Assembly (NCBI GenBank): GCA_951828585.1
Contig: OX639991.1
Span: 4,074,001-4,138,000, forward strand
Origin: Longimicrobiales bacterium
GTDB lineage: Bacteria; Gemmatimonadota; Gemmatimonadetes; Longimicrobiales; Gaopeijiaceae
Length of the DNA stretch: 64,000 nucleotides
Direction of reading: 5' to 3'
Part shown: positions 16,829 to 25,657 of the stretch, in pieces
How positions within the stretch are numbered: the stretch's first letter is position 1
How the letters are laid out: each line of letters begins with the position of its first letter
The notes under the pieces: model-generated
Told to the model about the DNA's origin: nothing
What the model saw: the letters and a program-made list of their open reading frames with translations, nothing else
Databases searched by the model: none
Position numbers and translations under genes: made by a program

Positions 16829-17254
16829 ATGATCCGACTCACCCGCGACCCCACCCCCCAGCCCCCGATCCTCCCGGACCGGATGCGGATCAGCGTCGAG
16901 CCCGTCTATTCGGCGGGCCATTCGCTGCCCCCGCACCGTCACGTATTCGCCTACTTCATCCGCATCGAGAACATCGGCGACGAGACCGCGCAACTCTTCT
17001 GGCGCCACTGGAAGATCCACGACGACGCCGCCGGCGATCAGGAGGTCAGCGGCGAGGGCGTGGTGGGCAAGTGTCCCACGCTGGCCCCCGGCGACGTGCA
17101 TGAGTACAACAGCTTCTGCGTGCTCGAGGGCCCGAACGGATTCATGGAGGGGTACTATCACTTCAGGCGCGCGGACGGGTCGGTCTTTCGCACCGAGATT
17201 CCCCGGTTTCTGCTGCAGGCACCGTCCCGGGGGGGAACGACCCACTTCGCCTGA
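16829..17254 (+). CDS. apaG: ApaG-family protein
   Basis: ApaG proteins are small beta-sandwich (fibronectin III-like) proteins of poorly defined biochemical role, also found as a domain in F-box proteins. The 141 residues include VEPVYSAGHSLPPHRHVFAY, YFIRIENIGDETAQLFWRHW, DDAAGDQEVSGEGVVGKCP, LAPGDVHEYNSFCVLEGP and FMEGYYHFRRADGSVF, matching the full family. The ATG at 16829 is chosen because the longer open frame upstream has no family similarity; the product is slightly longer than the ~125-residue norm owing to a short N-terminal Pro-rich stretch. The 294-bp gap upstream, divergent from the channel gene, holds nothing I can name. Confidence 0.93.
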   Translation: MIRLTRDPTPQPPILPDRMRISVEPVYSAGHSLPPHRHVFAYFIRIENIGDETAQLFWRHWKIHDDAAGDQEVSGEGVVGKCPTLAPGDVHEYNSFCVLEGPNGFMEGYYHFRRADGSVFRTEIPRFLLQAPSRGGTTHFA

Positions 17255-17268
17255 TCGGGTCCCCGGCC

Positions 17269-17799
17269 CTACTCGATCCGCCGGTACACCGCGTGGCTCA
17301 CGCTCTCGGTACCGTCTTCACGGGTGCGCCGGTATTCGTTGTCGATCGTGTTCCCGTCCTCGGAGAGCACGTTGATGATGACCTGGTAGACTTCCCCGTC
17401 CCTGGCGTTCAGGATCCGGTTGGTGTGTTCGTCCACGATTTCGACCGCCGTGGTGGCACCCTCTCCCCCGCCTTCAACCGGGTGGAACGCGCCGTCGAAC
17501 ATCGTGACGTAGCCCCAGGAGGAGGTCTCGCCCTCGGTGTTGGTCGTCGCGACGGTGATCTTCATTCCGCCGTCGTCGTACGGCTCGTAGGTCATGATGT
17601 TCTTGTAAGGGGGCGGCCGGTCGCTCTCGAGCTGCCAGACGCCGAAGCGGGGGTTTTCGGCGGTTTCGGCGATGGCCCCCGCGGCTTCGGCGTCGGCCGC
17701 GGCCTCCGCCGCCTGCCCCCAGTCCCCTGGCCCGCAGGCAAAGGCCCCGGCGGCGGTTACGAGGACCAACGGGATCGACAACGGCTTCCGGGTATTCAT
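17269..17799 (-). CDS. Small lipoprotein of unknown function
   Basis: Predicted 176-residue lipoprotein: MNTRKPLSIPLVLVTAAGAF followed by AC-G, a lipobox-like cleavage site. An Ala/Glu-rich linker then leads to a compact domain (FGVWQLESDRPPPYKNIMTY, TSSWGYVTMFDGAFHPVEG, NEYRRTREDGTESVSHAVYR). The alternating pattern with GVWQL at the start and a YRR-type end suggests a small lipocalin- or beta-barrel-like fold, which is inference only. The ATG at 17799 is supported by AGGAG 9 nt upstream. It is convergent with apaG and divergent from the secreted protein gene at 17916, leaving ~116 bp for both promoters. I do not recognise the family. Confidence 0.72.
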   Translation of the reverse strand: MNTRKPLSIPLVLVTAAGAFACGPGDWGQAAEAAADAEAAGAIAETAENPRFGVWQLESDRPPPYKNIMTYEPYDDGGMKITVATTNTEGETSSWGYVTMFDGAFHPVEGGGEGATTAVEIVDEHTNRILNARDGEVYQVIINVLSEDGNTIDNEYRRTREDGTESVSHAVYRRIE

Positions 17800-17915
17800 C
17801 TTTGCGCGCTCCTGGGCAGGGGGTTCACGGACCGCAAAGGTACGGCGGCGTGGTATCTTTCCGAAACCCGTGCGGCTGCGGGTGCGTACTACCAGCAACG
17901 TCGACCCGAATCCCA

Positions 17916-19370
17916 ATGCCAGCCAACCGCATGCCCCTGCCCTCCATGCGCGTCTGTGTCGCCGCGCTCCTGTTGTTCTGCGCCCCTCCGCTCCAGGCCC
18001 AGCACGAAGACCGCATCTGGGGGCGCGTCTTCACCGAGGGCGGCGAGGTGCATGAAGGGTTCATTCACGTGGTCCGATGGCGAGCCGCTGCAAGCTGGGC
18101 CGATGTGCTCACCGCCTTGAAGGAGATCCCGGAGGAGCACTACCAGGACTGGCTCAATGCGACGCGCGATGGGGAACCCCACGTCGGCACTGTGGAGCTC
18201 AAGGGCTACAGGATCACCTGGGAACAGAAACACCCGGCATTCGAACGGCCCCAACTTTCAGGGATTCGTCTCGGTCACATAGCCGTGCTGACGATCGGTG
18301 AAGAGGAGAAGGTGCATTTGGTGACCCGCTCACATCGCGACACACGATTCGAACCGGGCGATACCGTAGTCGCTGAGGATGCAGTCGACGTGGGCGCCGT
18401 GGGCATGTGGGGGTGGGTTGATCACATGATGACTCTTACCTGGAGCTGGAACAACACGTCGCTTCGAATCGAGAATCAAGGTCGCCGGATCGAGGTGGAT
18501 GGCGAGGACGTGGCTCGCATCGAGTTCGGCGCGCCCCTTTCCGGTTCCGCACACGGTTCCCCCCGGTTGTACGGCACCGTGGAGGACCGCAGCGGCCGCT
18601 CGTTCACGGGATTCGTGACGTGGAACCGGCGCCAGGTCCTGGAGTCGCAGTCGCTGACAGGCACTTGGCAGGATGTTCCCGAGCTGGCAAACCCATGGGA
18701 ATCAGACGAATACAAACGTTCTTTCCGCTTCTCCGAGATCCGGTCGCTGGAGCGCACGCCGTGCTTCGCGAAGGTGACCCTGAAATCGGACACGGTCATG
18801 GAGTTGTGCTACAAGCCATTTGAGTCGGATCCGCGGCCGGTCCAGATCTCCGATCCCGAGCTTGGGTTGGTCGAGGTCGACTGGGACGCAGTGCGGACCC
18901 TGCGTTTCGAGCCCTCGCCCGGCCTCCCGGGCTACGACGCATTCGACGGAGGTCGCCTTCTGTCCGGGACGGTCGTCACCCGCGACGGCGAAGAGATCAC
19001 TGGCCGGATCCGATGGGATGCCGACGAGGAGTGGTCCTGGGAGCTGCTGCAGGGAGCCTCGGACGGTGTCGATTTCTCGATCGAATTCGGGTACATCACG
19101 CGCATCGAGCGGCAGGAGTCCGAGGGGGCGCGCGTGACGTTGCGGGACGGGCGGTCCTTCCACCTGACGGGCGGATATGACGTCGGCAGGGACAACCGGG
19201 GCATCTTCATTTTCCCCGCGCCGACGGAAGGAGCGGCAGACGGGGCGGTGGAGGACCCGGCGGAGGGGCCGGGGGTCGGCAAGCCCGAACCGGAGGGGCG
19301 CTACGTCGCCTGGGAGGACTTCCATGAAGTGCGCTTCCATCCGGTCGGGAAAAGGGGGGCCGGGTCGTGA
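17916..19370 (+). CDS. Secreted repeat protein of unknown function
   Basis: Predicted exported protein of about 484 residues with a signal peptide (MRVCVAALLLFCAPPLQAQ). The body repeats a motif of the form 'G-x-V-x-x-[DE]-G-x-x-x-x-G-x-[IV]-x-W': GRVFTEGGEVHEGFIHVVRW, LYGTVEDRSGRSFTGFVTW and LSGTVVTRDGEEITGRIRWD, each followed by a region ending in a charged FSEIRSLER-like strand. This suggests three to four related beta domains. The start could be the ATG at 17916, 17931 or 17946; none has a clear SD. Its stop overlaps the GTG of the downstream Omp85-like gene by 4 nt (GTGA), so the two are probably translationally coupled and may act together at the outer membrane. No named family recognised. 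Confidence 0.75.
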   Translation: MPANRMPLPSMRVCVAALLLFCAPPLQAQHEDRIWGRVFTEGGEVHEGFIHVVRWRAAASWADVLTALKEIPEEHYQDWLNATRDGEPHVGTVELKGYRITWEQKHPAFERPQLSGIRLGHIAVLTIGEEEKVHLVTRSHRDTRFEPGDTVVAEDAVDVGAVGMWGWVDHMMTLTWSWNNTSLRIENQGRRIEVDGEDVARIEFGAPLSGSAHGSPRLYGTVEDRSGRSFTGFVTWNRRQVLESQSLTGTWQDVPELANPWESDEYKRSFRFSEIRSLERTPCFAKVTLKSDTVMELCYKPFESDPRPVQISDPELGLVEVDWDAVRTLRFEPSPGLPGYDAFDGGRLLSGTVVTRDGEEITGRIRWDADEEWSWELLQGASDGVDFSIEFGYITRIERQESEGARVTLRDGRSFHLTGGYDVGRDNRGIFIFPAPTEGAADGAVEDPAEGPGVGKPEPEGRYVAWEDFHEVRFHPVGKRGAGS

Positions 19371-21652
19371 GGATGCTTCTCCTCGCGGTCGCGGTTTCGG
19401 CCGCCTTCTCAGCTTCCCGACCCGCCCGCGCCCAACAGGACTTCGCCCCCGACACCTTCGAGGACTCCGTGGCGCAACAGTTGTACACCGCGGCCCGCGC
19501 GAGCTGGAAGACCCTCGACGAGTCGATTCTGCGCTACTCGGCCGTAATCCGCCAACGGACCGCAGCGGCGATCCGGGCCCTCTTCAGGGACCGCGTCGTC
19601 TACCACAACGAGACGGCGGTGCGCGCCTTCTGGGAGCGGGACCACCAGCCGGTCGTGCAGGTCCTCGGCACCCGGTCCGAGTATCCCGGGAGAGAGATCG
19701 CAATGCGCGAAGGCGACATGGACTGGCTCGACGACCTCCCCTTCGACGAGCCCTTCGACCCCGGCAGCGACCGGCTCTTCTTCGGGATAGCCGACATAGA
19801 CGACGAGCCCTTCGAGCCCGCCGATGACGAATTCTGGGTCGCCCATCCCCTGGGCGAGGGCGCCGATTCCCTCTACCGCTTCAGGAGCGGCGACACCCTG
19901 ACGCTATCCTTCCATGACGGCCGCCGTCTTCAGGCGATCCAGCTGGATGTCCTTGCCCGCGAAGCCGACGCCAGCCGCATCAGCGGCGCACTCTGGATCG
20001 AACCCGAGACCGGTGCGCTGGTACGGGCCGTGTATCGGCTGAGCCGCGAGTTCGACGCCACGCGCGACATTCCGGACCTCCGCCGAGAAGAAGAGCGCGG
20101 GACCCTCAGATTCATCCCCGGGCTCTTCAAGCCCTGGACCTTCGACCTCACCGTGATCGCGGTGGACTACTCGCTGTGGGACTTCAAGGCCTGGCTTCCC
20201 CACAGCATGCGCATCGAGGGCAAGGCAGCCGCGGGGATTCTCAAGTTCCCCGTCTCCATGGATGTGTCCTACCAGATCGAGTCGGTGACCCTGGCAGATA
20301 GCGAAGACCCGGACGCGGCCGTCAGTGCGGATCAGACCTTCGAGCCGCCCCTCAAGCACGTGCACTTCAAGACCCGCGAGGAGGCGCTGGCGTTTGTCGC
20401 CGAGTTGCTCTCGGAGGATGAAGGGATTGAATACGAGACCCTCATTGAGGGGCGCTCGCGGCCGATGATCGCCCCGAAGGAGCGCCATCTCGTCGCCGAG
20501 AGCCCCCAGCTTCCTCCCCCGATCTGGAAGGACGCGGTCGGATTCCCGTCCGACGCGGAACTGGAGCGGTTCATCAATAAGCTGGCCGACCTGCCGGCGC
20601 CGACCGTCGCCCAGGCAGCGTTCGGCTTCCATTGGGGATGGGCGCGTCCGGATCTCATCCGCTACAACCGCGTGGAGGGACCCGCCTTCGGGGGCCGCCT
20701 CGAATGGGCGCTGGGACAGAGATTCTCCCTGGGCACTTCGGGCTTCTTTGGATTGGCCGACCTGAGGCCCAAGGTCCGCCTCGACCTGCAACGCTCGACC
20801 ATGCTGCGCAGGCTGTCGCTTGGAGCCTTTCACGAACTCCGGGCGACCGATGCCGACGGCAGATACCTCGACTTCGGCAACTCGGCGAACGCCTTCCTCT
20901 TCGGACGCGACAACGGCGAGTACTACCGGGCCACCGGCGCCGATCTGACCTGGCGTCCGCCGGAGGGTGAGCGCGAGTCGTTCACATTCCGCGCCTACGC
21001 GGAGCGGCAGCGTGCGGTCGGGAACGAGATCGACTTCGCCCTCTTCCGCGCATTCGATGGTGACGGGACCTTCCGTCCCAACATCGAGGCGGACCGTGTC
21101 GAGGAGGCGGGGGCGGAACTGCGGCTGTCGCCGTGGTGGGGCAACGACCCCGGCGGCGTACAACTCGGCGTCGATCTGCACGGTCGCTGGGCGATGTGGC
21201 GGGTGCCGGGAGAGGATCCGCGGACCGACTACCAGCAGGCCAGTGGCACGCTCCGCGCCATCATCCCCGTCGCCGGTGACGGGTGGCGGCGGTGGAACCT
21301 CGGCTTCGAGGCGGCGGCCGGAACCACCTGGGGCGACGCACCCCTGCAGCGCTCCTGGTTCCTGGGCGGGGGAAGTTCGCTGCGGGGGTATTCGGCCTCC
21401 GTCCTGTCGGGCCCGTCCTTCGCGCGGGGCCGGGTCGAGGTGTCGCGCCTCTTCGAAGCCGGATCCTCGATCCTCTTCGGCGACGTGGGCTGGGCCGGGG
21501 ATCGAAGCGACATCGACAGAGACGACATTCTCTACGGGGTGGGTCTCGGCGGAAGCCTCCTGGACGGCCTCATCCGACTGGATTTCTCGCACGGGCTCAA
21601 GGGGCCGCACAAGGGATTCCGGGTCGACCTGTACCTGGACGCGATTCTGTAG
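19367..21652 (+). CDS. Omp85-superfamily-like outer membrane protein (paralogue 1)
   Basis: The 761-residue exported protein has a signal peptide (LLLAVAVSAAFSASRPARAQ), an N-terminal ~400-residue soluble region and a C-terminal beta-barrel-like region of alternating aromatic/charged strands. Near the end is WFLGGGSSLRGYSASVLSG, which resembles the RGF/RGY loop-6 motif of Omp85/BamA/surface-antigen barrels, and it closes on a terminal strand DLYLDAIL. The N-terminal part contains ISGALWIEPETGALVRAVYR and WDFKAWLPHSMRIEGKAAAG, which could be a LolA/RseB-like lipid-binding fold (inference). It aligns along its length with the protein at 25819-28155 (shared YHNETAVRAFW, PLG-GAD-LYRFRS-DT, RYNRVEGPA-GGR-EWA). 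Coupled to the upstream secreted-protein gene by GTGA. Substrate unknown. Confidence 0.8.
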   Translation: MRMLLLAVAVSAAFSASRPARAQQDFAPDTFEDSVAQQLYTAARASWKTLDESILRYSAVIRQRTAAAIRALFRDRVVYHNETAVRAFWERDHQPVVQVLGTRSEYPGREIAMREGDMDWLDDLPFDEPFDPGSDRLFFGIADIDDEPFEPADDEFWVAHPLGEGADSLYRFRSGDTLTLSFHDGRRLQAIQLDVLAREADASRISGALWIEPETGALVRAVYRLSREFDATRDIPDLRREEERGTLRFIPGLFKPWTFDLTVIAVDYSLWDFKAWLPHSMRIEGKAAAGILKFPVSMDVSYQIESVTLADSEDPDAAVSADQTFEPPLKHVHFKTREEALAFVAELLSEDEGIEYETLIEGRSRPMIAPKERHLVAESPQLPPPIWKDAVGFPSDAELERFINKLADLPAPTVAQAAFGFHWGWARPDLIRYNRVEGPAFGGRLEWALGQRFSLGTSGFFGLADLRPKVRLDLQRSTMLRRLSLGAFHELRATDADGRYLDFGNSANAFLFGRDNGEYYRATGADLTWRPPEGERESFTFRAYAERQRAVGNEIDFALFRAFDGDGTFRPNIEADRVEEAGAELRLSPWWGNDPGGVQLGVDLHGRWAMWRVPGEDPRTDYQQASGTLRAIIPVAGDGWRRWNLGFEAAAGTTWGDAPLQRSWFLGGGSSLRGYSASVLSGPSFARGRVEVSRLFEAGSSILFGDVGWAGDRSDIDRDDILYGVGLGGSLLDGLIRLDFSHGLKGPHKGFRVDLYLDAIL

Positions 21653-21736
21653 CCCCCACCCTCTTCGCTTGCGCGTCCCGCGTCCGCGGCTGACAGTGGT
21701 GTCGACAGCCCTCCTCACCTTGCACGGGACCGCATC

Positions 21737-22897
21737 ATGGCCAAGCCCCTCCCCACCACCCTTCTCTCGCTGGCAATCCTGGCCGGCGGCACCCCCCTCC
21801 CCGCCCAGACCCCCGCGCGCACCGACATCGCCGAGCCCTTCAAGGTCGGCACCTTCGAGATCGGGGGCGCGGCCCGGGTCGGCATGGTGCTCCGGGACGC
21901 CCTTGTCGTGGACATCGGCGCGGCCAACCGGGCCCTCGAGCGCGACCCCGCCTACCCCCGCATCCCCATGCCCGCGGACATGGTGGACCTGATCGCCCGC
22001 TACGAATACGGCGTGAAACCGCGCCTGTACGAGATCGTCAACCACCTCGCCGCGCACGACCTGATCGACGGCGCCACGCGTCCCGGTTTCGTCCATGCCG
22101 TGGACGAAGTCCGCACCCTGCCCCCCATCATGTATCCGGGCAAGATCATGAACGCGGCGGTCAACTTCTACAGCCACGTCAACGAGACCGGCACCCCCGA
22201 GGAGCGCGCCGAGGCCCGCCGCCAGCGCAGGGAGAACAGGGGCGTCCCCTACCTCTTCCTGAAGCCCAGCCGCGGCGCCGTCATCGGCAACAGCGACCAG
22301 GTGGTCATTCCGTTCGGCCGCGACCGCACCGACTGGGAGGTCGAACTCGGCACGGTGATCGGGCGTACCGCCAAGTACGTTGCGGCCACCGACGCGGCAG
22401 ACTACATCTTCGGCTACACGGTCACGATCGACATTTCGGACCGGGGCGGACGACCGCCGGGCGGCAATCCCCTGACCTCCGACTGGTTCGTCGGCAAGGG
22501 CCACGACACCTTCGCGCCGATGGGGCCGTGGATCGTGCCGAAGGAGTTCTACGGCGACCCGATGGAGAACCTGCACCAGACCCTCAGCGTGGGCGGCGAA
22601 CAGATGCAGGAGGCGCGCGCCGGCGACATGATCCACACCCTCTACGAGTTGATCGAGTACGGCTCGTCGATCATCACGCTCTTCCCGGGCGACGTGATCA
22701 ACAACGGGACATCGGGGGGCGTGGGGATGGGGACGGCGGTGCGGGGGGAGCAGCGTTTTTTGCGGCCGGGCGACGTGATCGAGGCGACGATCGAGGGGAT
22801 TGGGACGCTCACGATTCCGGTGGTGGGCGAGGAGGAGCCGGCGGGGGGGACGGGGGCGCGGCTGCCGCCGGTGCGGTCGTACCGGGGGCGGAGGTAA
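21737..22897 (+). CDS. Secreted fumarylacetoacetate hydrolase (FAH)-family protein
   Basis: FAH-fold metal-dependent hydrolase/decarboxylase family. The 386 residues start with a signal peptide (LLSLAILAGGTPLPAQTPA), which is unusual because FAH enzymes are normally cytoplasmic. Core motifs: GKIMNAAVNFYSHVNETG, PYLFLKPSRGAVIGNSDQV, the acidic metal site DWEVELGTVIG, GYTVTIDISDRGGRPPGG, and the C-terminal LFPGDVINNGTSGGVGMGT and FLRPGDVIEATIEGIGTL. Metal ligands (E, E, D) appear intact, so it is probably active. Real substrate unknown; acylpyruvates or similar 2,4-dioxo compounds are the family theme. The last ~25 residues are a Gly/Arg-rich low-complexity tail. Confidence 0.88.
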   Translation: MAKPLPTTLLSLAILAGGTPLPAQTPARTDIAEPFKVGTFEIGGAARVGMVLRDALVVDIGAANRALERDPAYPRIPMPADMVDLIARYEYGVKPRLYEIVNHLAAHDLIDGATRPGFVHAVDEVRTLPPIMYPGKIMNAAVNFYSHVNETGTPEERAEARRQRRENRGVPYLFLKPSRGAVIGNSDQVVIPFGRDRTDWEVELGTVIGRTAKYVAATDAADYIFGYTVTIDISDRGGRPPGGNPLTSDWFVGKGHDTFAPMGPWIVPKEFYGDPMENLHQTLSVGGEQMQEARAGDMIHTLYELIEYGSSIITLFPGDVINNGTSGGVGMGTAVRGEQRFLRPGDVIEATIEGIGTLTIPVVGEEEPAGGTGARLPPVRSYRGRR

Positions 22898-22911
22898 CGG
22901 TCGCGACGAAG

Positions 22912-22997
22912 TGCCGGGGGCGGGACTCGAACCCGCATGGGAGTATGCTCCCGGGGGATTTTAAGTCCCCTGTGTATACCGATTTCACCACCCCGGC
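22912..22997 (-). tRNA. tRNA-Leu (anticodon TAA)
   Basis: The minus strand folds as a class II tRNA: acceptor stem GCCGGGG pairs with CCCCGGC, followed by discriminator A. The anticodon stem GGGGA/TCCCC encloses the loop CTTAAAA, giving anticodon TAA (reads UUA, and UUG by wobble). A variable arm (CCGGGAGCATACTCCC region) and T arm GCGGG-TTCGAGT-CCCGC follow. The 86-nt length and long variable arm fit tRNA-Leu. CCA is not encoded. UUA should be a rare codon in this G+C-rich genome. Confidence 0.95.
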
Positions 22998-23038
22998 GGG
23001 GGATGAAACGTAGCAGGGGTGGCTTCATCCATCGAGCG

Positions 23039-23878
23039 CTACAGCTTCAGCGGCCACCTCTCGATCCTGCGCAGGCCGAGCCACGCAATGCCCGTCCACA
23101 GCGCGAAGTGGTACAGGACCATTCCCGTGGCGCCCCAGTCCCAGGTCACCCCGGATTCGAATCCCCCGACGGCTTCCTCGATCGCACCCACCGGGAAGAG
23201 CAGGAACGGCAGCACGCCCCGCGCCAGCGCCGCGATCGCCGAGGTCGACTGTTCGGCAAGCGAAAGGACCTCCGCCGAGACGCCCGAGGCCAGGTAGAAT
23301 ACCACGCCGAAGAACGCCGCGCGGCGGATCCCGTGTGCGGAAATGGCAAAGCTGACCGCGCAGGCGAGCATGCCATCCAGGCAGACGCTCACCACGCCTC
23401 CGATCCCGGTGACGGCAGCCTCTACCGGCAAGGCCGCAACAGAGAGGACCAGCCCGAAAACGAGCATCGCGGCCAGGGTGACGGTCTGTACGCCCAGGTA
23501 GCGCCGCATGTAGAAGGAGGTGAGCGGCATCGGGTGCTGCGCCCAGAGCATGATCGCGGTGTTTCCGCGCTCGTTCGCCACCATCCCGCCCGGCATGAGG
23601 AAGGCGAAGAGCAGGGAGCCAAAGACGAAGAAGAGGGCCAACGTGCCGAAAAGGAAGAGCAGTCCCCCGCTGCGCACGATCGTGCCCACCTGTTCTTCCG
23701 ACGGCGGCGTGGCCCCGCTTCCGACCTCTTCGCCCATGGCCGCCATGCGGTCCGCCACACCCGCCACGTCGTACACATTCGTCAGTACCGCCAGTGCCAC
23801 GCCGAAGACGAACACCACCAACGCAAACTTCCACTTGCGCCGCACGGCATTGCCCATACTGGCCTTGAGAATACTCAT
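23039..23878 (-). CDS. ABC-2 type transporter membrane permease
   Basis: The 279-residue integral membrane protein has about six hydrophobic helices: FALVVFVFGVALAVL, LLFLFGTLALFFVFGSLLFA, VTLAAMLVFGLVLSVAALP, VVSVCLDGMLACAVSFAIS, FFGVVFYLASG and MVLYHFALWTGIAWLGL. It has no ATPase motif. It overlaps the upstream ATPase gene by 4 nt (ATGA), so the two form an exporter or membrane-housekeeping ABC system. The dense hydrophobic pattern without signal peptide fits ABC-2 permeases. Cargo unknown; adjacency to arginase is not informative. It ends 41 nt from the tRNA-Leu gene. Confidence 0.85.
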   Translation of the reverse strand: MSILKASMGNAVRRKWKFALVVFVFGVALAVLTNVYDVAGVADRMAAMGEEVGSGATPPSEEQVGTIVRSGGLLFLFGTLALFFVFGSLLFAFLMPGGMVANERGNTAIMLWAQHPMPLTSFYMRRYLGVQTVTLAAMLVFGLVLSVAALPVEAAVTGIGGVVSVCLDGMLACAVSFAISAHGIRRAAFFGVVFYLASGVSAEVLSLAEQSTSAIAALARGVLPFLLFPVGAIEEAVGGFESGVTWDWGATGMVLYHFALWTGIAWLGLRRIERWPLKL

Positions 23879-24600
23879 GACACCGCCCCTTCCAGCCCGA
23901 GGAACTCCGCTTCGAGGAATTCACGCGTGAATCCGCCCTCCGGCTGCTCCACGATGCGGCCGCGCGCCTGGTCGATCAGCAGGACGCGGTCGCTCATAAT
24001 GGCCAGTTCGCCCAGGTCGTGGCTGGCGACCAGGATCGTCATGTCGCCGCGAATCTCCTCGACCTGTCTGCGGAGACGGATGCGCTGCCCCGGATCCAGC
24101 CCCGATTCGGGTTCGTCCAGGAAGAGCAGGCCCGTCGGCCGCATGAGCGCCATCGCCAGCGCAAGCCGGCGCCGCATGCCCTTGGAGAGTTTGTCGACGA
24201 GAACGCCGGTGTCGTAGTCGACCCCGGCCAACCGGCAGGCGCGCGGGATGTCGGCCCCGTAGCCGGCCGCGGCGGCGGCCAGCGTGAGCAATGCGTCGCA
24301 GGTCCATCCGGCAGGCAGCGCGGTGTCCTCCGCCAGGTATCCCACGCCGTGTGTACGCCTGTACTCCGCCGGGCCGACACCGGAAACCGAGGCCTCGCCT
24401 CCGACCGGCGCCAGCACACCGAGCAGGGTGCGGAAGAGGGTGGTCTTGCCGGAGCCGTTGGGCCCGACTACAGCGAGCACCTCGCCGGGCACGACATCGA
24501 GCGCAAGTCCGCCCAGTACCGGCTGCCCCTTGCGATAGCCGACGTCCAGGTCGAGGAGCTTGAGTTCCGCGGGTCCGCCATCCAGCGTCGTGGCTTGCAT
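23875..24600 (-). CDS. ABC transporter ATP-binding protein
   Basis: The 241-residue nucleotide-binding subunit partners the permease encoded just downstream. Walker A is VVGPNGSGKTTLFRTLLG (about residues 46-54), the signature is LSKGMRRRLALAMAL (LSKGM instead of the canonical LSGGQ, common in ABC-2 exporters such as gliding or antibiotic-resistance types), Walker B is GLLFLDEPESGLDPGQ, and the switch His lies in VASHDLGELA. Length and motif spacing are normal. It starts 40 nt downstream of the arginase stop on the same strand and overlaps the permease start. Confidence 0.95.
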   Translation of the reverse strand: MQATTLDGGPAELKLLDLDVGYRKGQPVLGGLALDVVPGEVLAVVGPNGSGKTTLFRTLLGVLAPVGGEASVSGVGPAEYRRTHGVGYLAEDTALPAGWTCDALLTLAAAAAGYGADIPRACRLAGVDYDTGVLVDKLSKGMRRRLALAMALMRPTGLLFLDEPESGLDPGQRIRLRRQVEEIRGDMTILVASHDLGELAIMSDRVLLIDQARGRIVEQPEGGFTREFLEAEFLGLEGAVS

Positions 24601-24645
24601 GGATTCCTTTCGGTTCGATTCCGCGAGGGGTGCGGTGCGTCGGTG

Positions 24646-25560
24646 TCAGAGGATCGTCTTCCCAAGCGCGGAGCCTACCAGGCCCACCGCCAGGACAGCC
24701 GTGTGGTTGCGGTCGTCCAGGACGGGGTTGAGTTCCACCACTTCAAGGCTGAGCAGCCGGCCCGAGCGCGCCGCCTTCTCACATACGAGGTGACCTTCAC
24801 GATACGTCAGACCGCCCTGTACAGGCGTCCCCACCCCCGGCGCGACGCGCGGATCGAGCGCGTCGAGATCGAGGGACAGGTGGAACCCGGCGGTTCCGGC
24901 GTTGGCGCGCTCCAGGGCCTCGTCCATGCAGCTGGCGACTCCCCTTTCGTCGATCTCCGACATCGTGAACACCCGTACGCCCAGACCGGCGATGAGCTTC
25001 CTTTCACCCCCGTCCAGTTCGCGGGCGCCCAGGACGCTCGCGTTCTCCGGTTTGACGCTGGGGAACCGCCGGGTGAGGCGCGGGTGGCCGTTGCCGAGGA
25101 GGACCGCCAGCGACATGCCGTGGATGTTGCCGCTTGGTGTGGTCTCGGGGCGGTTCATGTCCGCGTGCGCGTCCACCCAGATCACGCCGACGGACTGGTC
25201 TCGCCGCCGGTAGTGTTCCGCCACCGCCGACACCGAACCGATCGAAAGCGAGTGGTCTCCGCCCAGGACGAGTGGGAAGCAGCCGCCCTCGAGGCCCGCC
25301 CTGACCACCTCCCGGGTTCGCCCCACCACGCTCTCGATCTCGTCAAGGAAGCGCAGGGCACTCTCGCCGGCCTCGGTCGTCTCCAGTCCCCCAGCGGTAA
25401 TGGTGCCGTATTCGGTCACCCGGTGCCCAATGGATTCGAGTTCGCGCGTGATGCCAGCGATCCGCAGGGCCGAAGGTCCCATGTCGACGCCCCGGCGGCC
25501 CGCGCCCAGGTCGATCGATACGGACACCAGAGCGATGTCGCGTGGTGTAGGCTGCTTCAT
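24646..25560 (-). CDS. rocF: Arginase
   Basis: Mn(II)-dependent hydrolysis of L-arginine to ornithine and urea. The 304 residues match arginases. The metal-binding motifs are complete: LVLGGDHSLSIGSVSAVAEH, VIWVDAHADMNRPETTPSGN (with the arginase-specific SGNIHGMSLAVLLG), and HLSLDLDALDPRVAPGVGTP; EVVELNPVLDDRN closes the active site. Agmatinases and formiminoglutamases share the metal motifs but not the PSGNIHG loop. The ATG at 25560 starts just before the family core; the longer frame runs into the duplicated regulatory module. It is divergent from the Omp85-like gene at 25819 and followed by the ABC genes. Confidence 0.94.
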   Translation of the reverse strand: MKQPTPRDIALVSVSIDLGAGRRGVDMGPSALRIAGITRELESIGHRVTEYGTITAGGLETTEAGESALRFLDEIESVVGRTREVVRAGLEGGCFPLVLGGDHSLSIGSVSAVAEHYRRRDQSVGVIWVDAHADMNRPETTPSGNIHGMSLAVLLGNGHPRLTRRFPSVKPENASVLGARELDGGERKLIAGLGVRVFTMSEIDERGVASCMDEALERANAGTAGFHLSLDLDALDPRVAPGVGTPVQGGLTYREGHLVCEKAARSGRLLSLEVVELNPVLDDRNHTAVLAVGLVGSALGKTIL

Positions 25561-25657
25561 GATCCTGGCTCGCCGGCGGCGGCCTCGGCCGGTTTGTCCC
25601 CTGACCGACTCCACCCATCCAGTCCCTCCCCATGGGCAACCCGGGGCCTTCGCGAGC

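Noticed and set aside
19904-22636. 910-codon minus-strand open frame across the Omp85-like and FAH-like genes
   Set aside because: It spans two well-supported plus-strand genes and has the composition of an antisense shadow.
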